Origin: Desulfatibacillum sp.
GTDB lineage: Bacteria; Desulfobacterota; Desulfobacteria; Desulfobacterales; Desulfatibacillaceae
Length of the DNA stretch: 64,000 nt
Assembly (NCBI GenBank): GCA_016342355.1
Contig: JAEINP010000017.1
Span: 21,698-85,697, forward strand
Reading direction: 5' to 3'
This document shows, piece after piece, positions 8,255 through 16,935 of the stretch. Position 1 is the first letter of the stretch; each line of letters opens with the position of its first letter. The notes beneath the pieces were generated by a model, which had not been told where the DNA came from, ran no database searches, and saw only the letters and a list, made by a program, of their open reading frames with translations. The position numbers and the translations under genes were made by a program.

Positions 8255-10819
8255 ATGGACAGAGAAAAAATGGTGAACACAAACGATCCGCAGGAAGTTG
8301 CAAAGGCGTTGGCCCGGGTTGGCTCCACAGTGCTCCTGGCCAATCCCAAAATGGGATGCGCCATGGCCCTTACCAACACCGGCAACGGCCTGGAAAAAAG
8401 GGCCCATTGGTTTTCAACCTCCCACCCCATCACGACCAAGGGCGCCCTTAGCGGCCCAGCCTGCAAGGAACTGACGGCTTCAGGAATCCTGCCTTCCATG
8501 GCGAATGGATCGGGCTCTCCCACCAAAAGGCTTGTGGCCCGAGGCGCCATGGCGGCTGCCTTTTCCGGCGCCATGTTGCTTGGCATGGGAACCACCGATG
8601 CCATGGCCCGGGATTTTGGTTTTACCTACTATGGAGGAACCAACCCTCTGGCGGATGTTTTGGCGCCAGGCGCCAAGCCAGCCTTTGTGGATATAGACAA
8701 TGACGGCGACCTGGACTGCTTTGTCGGAAGCGAGAACGGAGACATTGTCTATTTGAAAAACGGCGGAAACTCTTCCAGCCCCAGTTTTTCTGTGGTCGCA
8801 GGGGACGCCAACCCCTTGAGCGGTACAGATTATTTCAGACACACCTCTCCCGCTTTTGTGGACATCGACGGCGACGGCGATATGGATTGCTTTGTGGGAA
8901 CCTTTGAGGGGGACTATTATCAGACCTGGGAAGCCAAAGGTTCAAGTGATTATTCTTCCATCAGTTTTTTTGAAAACACCGGAACGCCCCAGGTCCCTGT
9001 TTTCAACGTGAACAATGTCGTTTTGTCAGACACCCGAAAGACCATGGTTTATAATCCTCTTGTTGTGGGAGACATCTGGAATGCCTCCCCCGTCTTTGTG
9101 GACATCGACGGCGACGGCGATATGGATGCCTTTGTGGGCGACTTCTACGGAGTCATTCATAGTTTTGAAAACATGACAATTAATCCCGATTCCACAAAAG
9201 GCGCCATAACCGGTACAGTCGCTTTTGAGGACCGGGGAGTGTTGCAAGACTACGACGGCAATTACATATGGGCTTATAACGGATATGCCTCCCCCGCCTT
9301 CTCGGACGTGGATGGCGACGGCGACATGGACCTTTTTGTGGGAAACAAGTACGGGGCGGTCCAGTATTTCGAGAACACGGGAACGAGCACGGATTTCAAG
9401 TTCACGGAACGCACCATGTGTCAGAATCCTGCAAGATTGAATCCCGGCATGTACTCCGCCCCCGCATTTGCGGACATCAACGGAGACGGTCTGGCGGACC
9501 TGTTCTTTGGCGCGTCCCCGTTTGAATGGTCTGACAAAAAGGGCGAGGAACCAACATTCCTTACCGATTTCAATTCCAACCTGTCTATTCGCTACTACCA
9601 GAACACGGGGACAGCCACAGAACCCGCCTTCCGGTCACGCGGGGACAACCCCTTTAACCTGGGGCCCGCATTCATGATGCCGTCTCCTGCTTTGGGCGAC
9701 ATTGACGGCGACGGAGATCTGGACGCAATTGTTGGCGCTTTTGTCTACATTGATCGAGATAAGGCGAAAACAAAAGATAAACAGGAAAGCCAGGAAAGCC
9801 AGGAAAGCCTAAAGTATTACGAGAATATCGGCTCGGAGTCCAATCCGAATTTCGCCTTGTGGAGTATGGAATCCAATCCGTGGAACGTGCCTCGTAAGAA
9901 TCTAAGCAACGGATGGTATATGCCTTCCCCGGCCATCGCCGATCTGGACGGAGACGGCTCAAATGAAGTCTATGTGGGCTATTCCGTGGACCAGGAGGTC
10001 CTTAATAGTTCAAAGGGTCCCCTAACCTATACCAGATATATTGAAGCCTACAATTACATTACCAACACAAGATCCTTTGAGGCTGCCGACCAGAACCCCC
10101 TGGGAGACCTTGATGACCTACCCTTGTTTCCCGGCCCGGCTTTTGTGGACATTGACGGGGACGGGGACCTGGACGTTTTTATTTCGGGTCTTTTTGAGGA
10201 AGTGGAATATGCCACGCTCCTGCGAAGGGGGGGCGTTGTCACAATCACTAACGAGGCGGACATCGCGTTCTACCGTAATGAAGGGACGCCCATCACGCCC
10301 ACATTCACCTTGGTGACCGGGGAAGACAATCCTCTCACCGGCGTTGTGGGAGTGATGCTGCCCAGGCTGAATTTTGCCGATGTGGATGGCGATGGCGACC
10401 AAGACGCTGTCCTGGGAGACCTGTACCCTTTGGGCTATTTTTTCGGGGGAGAAGACTCAACCGGGAGAGCCCGGTACTTTGAAAACACCGGCACAAAGGC
10501 AGAACCGGTCTTTGTGGAGCGGGAAGGCAACGCCAATCCCTTTGAAGTCATGACTAAAAAGACCATCCCCGGTGCGACTGTCCTGGCGGACCTGGATAAC
10601 GACAAGGACGTGGACGCTATCACCGGAGATTATTTTGGTAAGCTGACATATTTCCGCAACATCAAAACCGTGGAGGAAGCCAACGCCATCCTCAAGGATG
10701 ACGACGACTGGTTGTGCTTTGTGGACAGCGCGGAATCCCAAGCCTCCTTGTGGGACAAGTTGACCGAGTCCTGCAAGCAGGGCGCCCAAAAAATCAGGGA
10801 GTTCTTTTCACCTTCCTGA
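8255..10819 (+). CDS. FG-GAP/VCBS beta-propeller protein, copy 4
   Basis: Protein of 854 residues, same architecture as copies 2 and 3. It has the conserved N-terminal 90 residues (MDREKMVNTNDPQEVAKALA), a signal-like segment at about 91-118 ending AMA|RD, ten Asp-rich VCBS/FG-GAP loops, and the tail with WLCF and ESCKQ. The start at 8255 is chosen from AGGAG eight bases upstream; an in-frame GTG at 8246 overlaps that site. A 9-base tandem triplication (9782-9808, encoding QES three times) lies in one inter-loop segment and could slip in length. Own leader and terminator. Function unknown. Confidence 0.88.
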   Translation: MDREKMVNTNDPQEVAKALARVGSTVLLANPKMGCAMALTNTGNGLEKRAHWFSTSHPITTKGALSGPACKELTASGILPSMANGSGSPTKRLVARGAMAAAFSGAMLLGMGTTDAMARDFGFTYYGGTNPLADVLAPGAKPAFVDIDNDGDLDCFVGSENGDIVYLKNGGNSSSPSFSVVAGDANPLSGTDYFRHTSPAFVDIDGDGDMDCFVGTFEGDYYQTWEAKGSSDYSSISFFENTGTPQVPVFNVNNVVLSDTRKTMVYNPLVVGDIWNASPVFVDIDGDGDMDAFVGDFYGVIHSFENMTINPDSTKGAITGTVAFEDRGVLQDYDGNYIWAYNGYASPAFSDVDGDGDMDLFVGNKYGAVQYFENTGTSTDFKFTERTMCQNPARLNPGMYSAPAFADINGDGLADLFFGASPFEWSDKKGEEPTFLTDFNSNLSIRYYQNTGTATEPAFRSRGDNPFNLGPAFMMPSPALGDIDGDGDLDAIVGAFVYIDRDKAKTKDKQESQESQESLKYYENIGSESNPNFALWSMESNPWNVPRKNLSNGWYMPSPAIADLDGDGSNEVYVGYSVDQEVLNSSKGPLTYTRYIEAYNYITNTRSFEAADQNPLGDLDDLPLFPGPAFVDIDGDGDLDVFISGLFEEVEYATLLRRGGVVTITNEADIAFYRNEGTPITPTFTLVTGEDNPLTGVVGVMLPRLNFADVDGDGDQDAVLGDLYPLGYFFGGEDSTGRARYFENTGTKAEPVFVEREGNANPFEVMTKKTIPGATVLADLDNDKDVDAITGDYFGKLTYFRNIKTVEEANAILKDDDDWLCFVDSAESQASLWDKLTESCKQGAQKIREFFSPS

Positions 10820-10843
10820 TTTTCAGTTCTCATAGCAAACACT

Positions 10844-10878
10844 AAAAAAGGGGGAGCCTTAAAAAAGGTTCCCCCTTT
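10844..10878. terminator. Bidirectional terminator between VCBS copy 4 and the minus-strand cluster
   Basis: AAAGGGGGAGCCTT pairs with AAGGTTCCCCCTTT. T-rich sequence follows on the minus strand (six T) and a shorter run on the plus strand. It sits between converging genes, so it can serve both. Confidence 0.75.
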
Positions 10879-10901
10879 GAATTGATGTCTGCTTGTTGGG
10901 A

Positions 10902-11693
10902 CTACTTTCTCTGCCCGGGAACAGGCGGGGTTTCAGGAGGCCCGGCAAAAGCCTGGGCGAATTCCATCCATTGTCTGGCCGTGTCTCCCGTCACTACCAA
11001 GCCTGTATCCCCCACATTGCGGCGCTGGGTGACCACCAGGCAAAAATCCAGGGCATCACCCTTTACAACTTGGTCCGTGTCTCCGCTTCCGAGTGTCCAG
11101 ATTTCCCCTGAGGGGCTGGTTAACTCCACGCGCACGGTCTTTTCCGGAACCGACGCCTGGCGGTTGACAAAACTCCATTTGAACGTGATGAAACCTATAT
11201 GCGCCACATGGGCCAATCGATCCGTGGCTTCCCGGTCTGCGCCCAGAGCGTCCACCACGTCCTGACCATGGGCCCAGGTTTCCATGAGCCTGGCGGTGGC
11301 AAAAGACCGGGCGCTCATGTCCGGGCCATACCAGGGCAGGCGGTCCTTGGGCTGCAAGGCTTCCAGAGCCTTGAGTTCGGCTGCGCGTTCTTCGCGCCAC
11401 CAAGCCATGAGTTCAACGGCATTTTTTTTCCGCCCAATAGCGTGGACCCTTTTGTGGACATCATCGAAATCCTTGATGCCTTCTATGAGGCCCTGAAGCT
11501 GCTGGTTAAAAGCCTCAAGATCGGTGGCGGCCAGTTTTCCCGCTTCGTCAAAAAAAGCGATGTGAGAAATCTCGTCCCGGATGGTCCACCCGAAAAATGG
11601 GGTGACTGTATCCAGGGCCTTGTCATCCAGGTTCGCCACCAAGGCGTCCAGGGCATCGTATTCCGATTTCAGGTCATTACAGATATCTTTCAT
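10902..11693 (-). CDS. TIGR03084-type / maleylpyruvate-isomerase-fold protein
   Basis: Protein of 263 residues. The N-terminal two thirds resemble the DinB-like, metal-binding fold of mycothiol-dependent maleylpyruvate isomerases. Candidate metal-ligand histidines are seen in EISHIAFFDEAG (about residue 45) and METWAHGQDVVDALG (about residue 143). The C-terminus (about 180-245) resembles the small domain of the TIGR03084 family. The start overlaps the stop of the TetR gene by four bases, so the two are translationally coupled. The family is common in Actinobacteria and has no settled function. Cluster context suggests a role in acyl-CoA or aromatic catabolism, which is inference. Confidence 0.75.
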   Translation of the reverse strand: MKDICNDLKSEYDALDALVANLDDKALDTVTPFFGWTIRDEISHIAFFDEAGKLAATDLEAFNQQLQGLIEGIKDFDDVHKRVHAIGRKKNAVELMAWWREERAAELKALEALQPKDRLPWYGPDMSARSFATARLMETWAHGQDVVDALGADREATDRLAHVAHIGFITFKWSFVNRQASVPEKTVRVELTSPSGEIWTLGSGDTDQVVKGDALDFCLVVTQRRNVGDTGLVVTGDTARQWMEFAQAFAGPPETPPVPGQRK

Positions 11694-12358
11694 TCCAGCT
11701 TCCCTCCCTCCGTAGCTATCAGGCTTTGGATTCCCCCCACAACAAAGGCGACAGTTTCTTCCCCCACAGTCTTCAGCGCTTCAGGATCCATTTGACTGAG
11801 CTTGTAAAAATACCCCAGGCGGTCGTAAACACCCACGGTGCACACTGCCATGATTTCCGGGGACATGATGGACTTAAACTCCATTCCCGAGGCTTCCTGA
11901 ACCCGAAAAATTGCGCTTTTCACGTCCTCGATCATCTGGATCGACCAGAGTTTTCTCGCACGCTGAAACTGCTCGCTGTTGCCTATGCTTTCTTCGTAAA
12001 ACAGGGCCAGCTTTTCCGGGTGGTGAATGCACAGCACTTCAAAAAAGGCCATCCCAGCCAGGCGAATGCCCTCCAGAGTGGTTGCCGCCTTTCGAAATTC
12101 ACTGCCCACAAGTCGCCGCACGAAAAAACCAATATCGTCCAACACGCTCATGAGAAGGTCTTCCTTGTTTTTGAAATACCCGTACACCGTGCCCACAGAA
12201 ACGTCCGCCATTCCGGCGATGTCTTCAATCCGGGTTTTCCGGTATCCCTGTTGGGCGAAAAGGTTTTCCGCGGCCTGCAAAATTGCCTGACGGCGCTCTT
12301 TGCGTTGCCTGTCCCTGCGCTTAATGCCGGGGATTGTATCAATAGTATTTTCTTGCAT
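11690..12358 (-). CDS. TetR/AcrR family transcriptional regulator
   Basis: Protein of 222 residues. The N-terminal helix-turn-helix region at about 25-70 reads RQAILQAAENLFAQQGYRKT, then IEDIAGMADVSVGTVYGYFK, the classic TetR pattern. The remainder is a helical ligand-binding domain. It lies 52 bases downstream of a crotonase gene and overlaps the next gene by ATGA. A TTAAC-N10-GTTAA palindrome lies 12 bases upstream of its start. It probably responds to an acyl-CoA or related ligand of the surrounding cluster (inference from neighbours). Confidence 0.9.
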   Translation of the reverse strand: MQENTIDTIPGIKRRDRQRKERRQAILQAAENLFAQQGYRKTRIEDIAGMADVSVGTVYGYFKNKEDLLMSVLDDIGFFVRRLVGSEFRKAATTLEGIRLAGMAFFEVLCIHHPEKLALFYEESIGNSEQFQRARKLWSIQMIEDVKSAIFRVQEASGMEFKSIMSPEIMAVCTVGVYDRLGYFYKLSQMDPEALKTVGEETVAFVVGGIQSLIATEGGKLE

Positions 12359-12369
12359 GGTCCATTCGT

Positions 12370-12389
12370 TTAACGGTTATTGCGGTTAA
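12370..12389. promoter_or_regulatory. Possible operator upstream of the TetR gene
   Basis: A 20-bp imperfect palindrome, TTAAC-N10-GTTAA, lies immediately 5' of the TetR start. Placement fits autoregulation, but arms of five bases are weak evidence. Confidence 0.3.
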
Positions 12390-12410
12390 GGCCAAGGTTC
12401 CTGTTCGATT

Positions 12411-13193
12411 CTAACAACCCTTGAAGGAGGGCAGCCTTTTTTCCAGCAAAGCGGCGATACCTTCTTTGGCGTCTTCCATTTCAAAGGTCCGGGACTGGCA
12501 ATGCGCTTCCCAACGAGCCGCCTCTTTATAGTTCCAGTCCAATCCCTGGAGGATGGATTGCTTCATCATTTGGACAGCCGCCGGGGCGCTTAGGGCTATC
12601 TCACCAGCCAACTCCAGGGCCTTGGGCAGCACCTGATCAGGCGCCAGTGCATAACTGGCCCATCCCATTTCCCTGGCTTCGGCGCCATCAAACAGCCTGC
12701 CGGTAAACAAAAGCTCATTGGCTTTGGAAAAGCCCACAAGGCGCGGCAGAACATAGGACACCGCCATTCCCGAGTGAATACCCAGCCTGGCGAAATTGGC
12801 CCCATACTTTCCCTGGGTGGAGGCCACTCGGATATCGCACATCATGGCAAGGCCAAACCCGCCGCCGATTGCATGGCCGTTCAAAGCCCCTATGGTGGGC
12901 ATGGGCAAGTCCGCCACGGCCAGAAATGGCTCGTACACCTTTTCAAAAACCTGGTTGGGCAACAAATGGGTGTCTTTGGGAAAGGCGGCGTGAAAATCCA
13001 TACCAGCGCAAAAACTCTTGCCTGTGCCGGTGATCACAAGACACCGGATGTCATCCCGGCTCCTGACCTGATCGATGGCTTCCTTGAAAGCCGGAAGCAA
13101 TTCCGCATCCATGCTGTTGCGGTTGCCGGGGCGATTCAGGGTGATTGTGGCCACCTTGTCCGTCACATCAAAAAGAACTGGCGAATCAGTCAT
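12411..13193 (-). CDS. Enoyl-CoA hydratase/isomerase (crotonase) family protein lacking both hydratase glutamates
   Basis: Protein of 260 residues with the crotonase fold: the oxyanion-hole segments are SFCAGMDFHA (about residue 60) and NGHAIGGGFGLAMMCDI (about 104-120). The position of the first hydratase Glu (in GGGCELAMMCDI of rat crotonase) is Gly here. The position of the second (PEI in LGTIPG-type motifs) is occupied by ANFARLGIHSG, with no Glu. A simple hydratase mechanism is therefore unlikely; isomerase, hydrolase or another CoA-thioester reaction is possible. It is 9 bases downstream of the ferredoxin-like gene, in one minus-strand run with the rest of the cluster. Confidence 0.85.
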   Translation of the reverse strand: MTDSPVLFDVTDKVATITLNRPGNRNSMDAELLPAFKEAIDQVRSRDDIRCLVITGTGKSFCAGMDFHAAFPKDTHLLPNQVFEKVYEPFLAVADLPMPTIGALNGHAIGGGFGLAMMCDIRVASTQGKYGANFARLGIHSGMAVSYVLPRLVGFSKANELLFTGRLFDGAEAREMGWASYALAPDQVLPKALELAGEIALSAPAAVQMMKQSILQGLDWNYKEAARWEAHCQSRTFEMEDAKEGIAALLEKRLPSFKGC

Positions 13194-13202
13194 TGTCCTC
13201 CC

Positions 13203-14294
13203 CTATTTCCCTGCCATCTTCAACGGTACGAGATTGGTTCCGCGCTTGGCGGCAATGCTCATAAACAATTCCTGTTCACTGGCCGGAGGCATTCTTCGCT
13301 GACCCTCAGGCACAGGCTGCAGGGTGATGGCTTCGGTGGGGCAGGTTGTGACGCACAGGCCGCAGCCAATACAGCGGTCCAGGTTGATGACCGGAATTTC
13401 GTCTTCGTTGTAGGTGATAGCCAAAACCTGGCATCGGTCTTCGCATTCTCCACAAGAAGTACATGCTTCGCCGTCCACCACAGCCTGATGGTTGGTCAAC
13501 ACAATTTCCACAGGCCTGGGATGCTTTTTCAAGGCCCTCAATACGCCGCAGCAGCACCCGCAGCAGTTGCACATGCCGCCTGGATTCACCACGTTGAAAG
13601 GCTGGTTCACCAACCCGTATTCCTGGCATTTGTCCTGAACTTCCAGGGCTTCCTCCAGGGAAACCATTCGGGCCAGACCGTTTTCCACATAATAATCCGC
13701 ATGGCTGCCAAAAACAAAACAAACTTCCAGAGGCTTGGCGCACATGTTTCCAGTTTTGTGTTGTTGCACCCGGCAAATGCATTCGGCCAAGGCGATTTTC
13801 TTTTGTTTCTTTAGAATGGCTTTGGCGTTTTCATGATCCGCTACGGGGAAAGAGCCATCTATGGCTTGGTTCACCGGGATGGTGCGCATGGGAGCGTCCG
13901 CATCGTTCTGAAAAGTCAGAAGGGCTTCATCCATGTATTGGTCGCAGAGTTGGGCGAATTCCTCGTCCATGTTCTTGAGCTGGAATTCGTAGGAACCCAC
14001 CACAAAGGGAACAGCCGCATAGCGCACTTGGTCGCCCTTGCGATGCCGGAAAATAAGCCCGTTCTTTGCCATTTGATCGCAAAGGTCGGTGACACGGTCC
14101 AGGTCCAACCCGGCCCGGGTTGCAATTTCCGCGGGTGTTTCCAAAAAGAGGGTCATGTCCAGGTACATCCCGGCTTCCTCTTCCGTGAAAATCTTTTGCA
14201 GGATTTTAATTTCCACTCCGGATTCCGTGGCCGGATATCCTAAGGAATATTGGTCGAGCTGTTCACGCAACAATTGATAGATGTCTTTGGACAT
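13203..14294 (-). CDS. Multi-cysteine ferredoxin-like protein with N-terminal winged-helix-like region
   Basis: Protein of 363 residues. Residues 30-95 look like a small DNA-binding-type fold (ETPAEIATRAGLDLDRVTDL, then a GLIFRHRKGDQVRY wing). Cys-rich motif A at 172-192 reads CICR, then CAKPLEVC. Motif B at 242-249 is CNCCGCCC. Two [4Fe-4S] ferredoxin motifs follow at 278-288 (CTSCGECEDRC) and 308-319 (CIGCGLCVTTCP). It is likely a soluble electron carrier or iron-sulfur scaffold, possibly working with acyl-CoA dehydrogenation in the cluster. A second, shorter protein with the same motif order is at 17893-18759. Related 4Fe-4S proteins are known, but I know of no assigned reaction. Confidence 0.8.
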   Translation of the reverse strand: MSKDIYQLLREQLDQYSLGYPATESGVEIKILQKIFTEEEAGMYLDMTLFLETPAEIATRAGLDLDRVTDLCDQMAKNGLIFRHRKGDQVRYAAVPFVVGSYEFQLKNMDEEFAQLCDQYMDEALLTFQNDADAPMRTIPVNQAIDGSFPVADHENAKAILKKQKKIALAECICRVQQHKTGNMCAKPLEVCFVFGSHADYYVENGLARMVSLEEALEVQDKCQEYGLVNQPFNVVNPGGMCNCCGCCCGVLRALKKHPRPVEIVLTNHQAVVDGEACTSCGECEDRCQVLAITYNEDEIPVINLDRCIGCGLCVTTCPTEAITLQPVPEGQRRMPPASEQELFMSIAAKRGTNLVPLKMAGK

Positions 14295-14313
14295 GTGTCC
14301 CTCCCTTTATATT

Positions 14314-14712
14314 TTAACTGGAAAAAGTATAGTCGCTTTTTTCATCTCCGTGTTGATGGCCGCATTCATGGCCGTGATCACTGCATCCAATGCCTGAATC
14401 CTTGATCTTGCCGTCCAGCCAAAGTTGCAGGACTTCCTTGATTTCCCCGGCGCAGCCGCGGACCACCTGGATGCCTGCCCGGGTCAGCTTGTCCACTGCG
14501 CCCTGCCCCATGTTGCCGGCGAGCATGATGGTCACGCCTTGTGCGGAAAGCTCCTCAGCTATGTTGGATTTGCAGCCGCAACCCTGAGGCGACTCCACGG
14601 TTTGTTCTGTGGTCACGTTTTTATTTGCATCCAAAGTGAATACCGTAAAGTGGTCACAATGGCCAAAATGATCGTCAATATGTCCGTCTCTTGTGGGTAC
14701 TGCCAGTTTCAT
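14314..14712 (-). CDS. NifX/NifB-C-terminal-like (dinitrogenase iron-molybdenum cofactor family) protein with His-rich tail
   Basis: Protein of 132 residues starting MKLAVPTRDGHIDDHFGHCD, the typical start of the NifX/NafY/NifB C-terminal fold. GGGAG precedes the ATG at 14712; an upstream in-frame extension to 14871 overlaps the crotonase gene and lacks family similarity. It contains QGCGCKSNIAEEL and VVRGCAGEI, and ends in a metal-binding-looking CSDHGHECGHQHGD tail. Family members bind metal clusters or cofactors. With no nitrogenase genes nearby, an iron-sulfur or metal-handling role beside the two ferredoxin-like proteins is the better guess. Confidence 0.85.
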   Translation of the reverse strand: MKLAVPTRDGHIDDHFGHCDHFTVFTLDANKNVTTEQTVESPQGCGCKSNIAEELSAQGVTIMLAGNMGQGAVDKLTRAGIQVVRGCAGEIKEVLQLWLDGKIKDSGIGCSDHGHECGHQHGDEKSDYTFSS

Positions 14713-14723
14713 GCTTTGTCTCC

Positions 14724-15494
14724 CTACGTTTTTGGCATCCTTTCCAGGAATGCCTTTATAGCTTCCTTGTGATCCTGGCTCATGAGCAAAAGAGGTTGTA
14801 AATGGGCTTCCAGGTCCAAGGCTGTTCTTAAATCCACTCTGGAAACTGTGCTCATTGCCCGTTTGGTCCATGCAAGGGCCTTGGCTGACCGGGAAGCAAT
14901 TTTTGTAGCCAATTCCATAACTTCTTCGCTTATAGACTCATGGGGCGATACCTTATTTATCAGACCCATGTCCAGGGCTTTTTCAGCATTAAACATTTTG
15001 CCGGTAAACACAAGCTCCCGGGCTTTGGCCATTCCCACCCGCTCCGTAAGAAAATACGCACACCCCAAATCAGGGACCGCGGCTATCTGGATGAAAAAAA
15101 CCGAGAACACGGCCCGTTCCGTGGCATAGGTGATATCGGAAGCCAGGGCCAGGCCCATGCCTCCGCCCACGGCGAAGCCGTCCACTTCCGTTATAACTGG
15201 TTTGGGGCCCTGGGAAAGCATGAGCAAGATATCGTTGACCTTGACCATCGCCTCGCTTAAAATAACCGGATCCAGATTTTCGCCCAGCATGTTGGCGTCT
15301 CCACCCGTGGAAAAATTGCCGCCCTCACCCCGAAGCACAATAACCTTTACCGAGTCGTCCGCCATAAGCCGGGGGATTGTCTCCAACATAGGAAAAATCA
15401 GGTCCGCCCCCATGGCGTTCATGTTTTTAGGGTTGTTCATACTGCAACGGGCCACGCCGCCAATTCTTTCCACCTTGAAAAAATCCGATTCCAT
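14724..15494 (-). CDS. Crotonase family protein of PaaG-like isomerase type
   Basis: Protein of 256 residues. The start at 15494 has AAGGAG upstream; the frame is open further to 15557, without similarity. Crotonase motifs: NFSTGGDANMLG and DGFAVGGGMGLALASDI. The first hydratase Glu is Gly, and the PEI Glu is absent. The segment AAVPDLGCAYFLTERVG matches the P-D-x-G-x-x-x-x-L pattern of PaaG and dienoyl-CoA isomerase-like enzymes, in which the Asp is catalytic. An acyl-CoA double-bond or epoxide isomerase is therefore more likely than a hydratase. It is 11 bases from the NifX-like gene. Confidence 0.85.
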   Translation of the reverse strand: MESDFFKVERIGGVARCSMNNPKNMNAMGADLIFPMLETIPRLMADDSVKVIVLRGEGGNFSTGGDANMLGENLDPVILSEAMVKVNDILLMLSQGPKPVITEVDGFAVGGGMGLALASDITYATERAVFSVFFIQIAAVPDLGCAYFLTERVGMAKARELVFTGKMFNAEKALDMGLINKVSPHESISEEVMELATKIASRSAKALAWTKRAMSTVSRVDLRTALDLEAHLQPLLLMSQDHKEAIKAFLERMPKT

Positions 15495-15582
15495 ACCAAT
15501 CTCCTTCCTCAACTCACAAATGCGGGCATTGCATGTCGCATGATCCCCCCCGGGCATCAGGCCTGCGTTATTTGCTTTGGCG

Positions 15583-16932
15583 CTATTCCGGCCTATCCTT
15601 TTTAAACCGGCGCCACAAATGGTCTATATGAAAAATTTGATAAAGAACAACCGCCAGGACTGTTGTTGAAGACAAAGGATCGCTGAAAAAAGGCCTTAGG
15701 AAATGGGGCATGCGGGCAAAGACTTCAGGCACCAAGCCCGTGCCCACTCCCAATATAAAGGCGATGCCCATAGCAAACACCTTTCTTTCGTTCAGCTTTT
15801 CCGTGGTCATTTCCTGCAGGCCGGTGACGATCATAAAGGAAACCGCGAACAACAGACACGCGCCCACGACAGGGCCAGGAACCATGGCAATAGCCGTAGA
15901 AAGTTTGGGAGAAAAGCCCAGTATGGCGAAGATTGTCCCTGCGCAAATGGCTATCCACCGGCTCACCGCGCCGGTAGCCGCAGCCAGCCCCACATTGCTG
16001 GACGAGGTGTCCACAGCCATGCCGCCCATGAGCCCTGCCATGGAGGTGGTGAATCCGTCGGCCAGCAGTCCCTTGCCGATGGGCTTCATGTCCAGCTCCT
16101 TCAGGTCGGGCTCGGAAATCTTTTGAGCCGCCACCAGGTTGCCGAAACTTTTTAACGAGCCGCATAAAGAAATGACCAGGAAAGGCACGATGAGCTTGGA
16201 CGAAAAGCCCAGGCTCAACTGGTTGAGATCGTGCACGGGAAAGGCTATCCAAGGCTCGTGAATAATACGATTCATATCGCTCAAGGCGTCGGGGATGATT
16301 ACCAGGGCCAGTATCCATCCCGCCAAAACCCCCAGCAACAGGCAGAACATCTTAACCGCCCGTTTCCCCCAAATATTGGCGCTTACCATCACTGCCAAAG
16401 CAACCAAACCCACCGTGACATCCTGCCAGGCGATGCTGTCTCCTGCGTATTTGATTCCGAAGAAATTGGAAACCGATACAGGGATGACGCTCACGCCCAC
16501 CATCATCACCACCAGCCCAACCACGACAGGAGGGAAAAGAAAAGTGAGTTTTTTGATGACTCCGCTGAGGAGCATTTCCACCACCCCGGCAAAGACAATC
16601 ATCCCGCGCATGACAGGAAAACCGCCGCTCCAGGCTGCCTGCATGGAAACCGCGATATACGAAGGGCCGCACACATTGGGGCAGAGGTAGCCCGAGCCCA
16701 TCCATTTGTTGCGGCTTGCCTGGATGACGCTGCCAATCCCGGCGGCTATCATGGTCAGGGCTACCATGGAACCAGCCTCCTCAATGGTCCCGCCTACCTC
16801 CTTCACCAGCATGGCTGGAAAGGTGGCGGCGGTAAAAAGCAGCAGCATCTGCTGGATGCTTAATAGCAGAAGGTCCTTGACGGGCGGGACATCGTTTAAT
16901 CCATAGATTATGTTGCTGTCGGGCTTTCCCAT
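15583..16932 (-). CDS. NCS2-family nucleobase (xanthine/uracil) or related permease
   Basis: Protein of 449 residues with about 12-14 hydrophobic segments. The NCS2 signature N-x-G-x4-T-G is present as SSNVGLAAATGAVSRW. Other conserved parts include CGPSYIAVSMQAAWSGG and GPVVGACLLFAVSF. The family moves uracil, xanthine, urate or ascorbate with protons or sodium. It starts 3 bases after the exported Cache-like protein, so the two are almost surely co-transcribed. In this catabolic context the substrate could be something other than a purine, which is open. Confidence 0.88.
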   Translation of the reverse strand: MGKPDSNIIYGLNDVPPVKDLLLLSIQQMLLLFTAATFPAMLVKEVGGTIEEAGSMVALTMIAAGIGSVIQASRNKWMGSGYLCPNVCGPSYIAVSMQAAWSGGFPVMRGMIVFAGVVEMLLSGVIKKLTFLFPPVVVGLVVMMVGVSVIPVSVSNFFGIKYAGDSIAWQDVTVGLVALAVMVSANIWGKRAVKMFCLLLGVLAGWILALVIIPDALSDMNRIIHEPWIAFPVHDLNQLSLGFSSKLIVPFLVISLCGSLKSFGNLVAAQKISEPDLKELDMKPIGKGLLADGFTTSMAGLMGGMAVDTSSSNVGLAAATGAVSRWIAICAGTIFAILGFSPKLSTAIAMVPGPVVGACLLFAVSFMIVTGLQEMTTEKLNERKVFAMGIAFILGVGTGLVPEVFARMPHFLRPFFSDPLSSTTVLAVVLYQIFHIDHLWRRFKKDRPE

Positions 16933-16935
16933 ACT

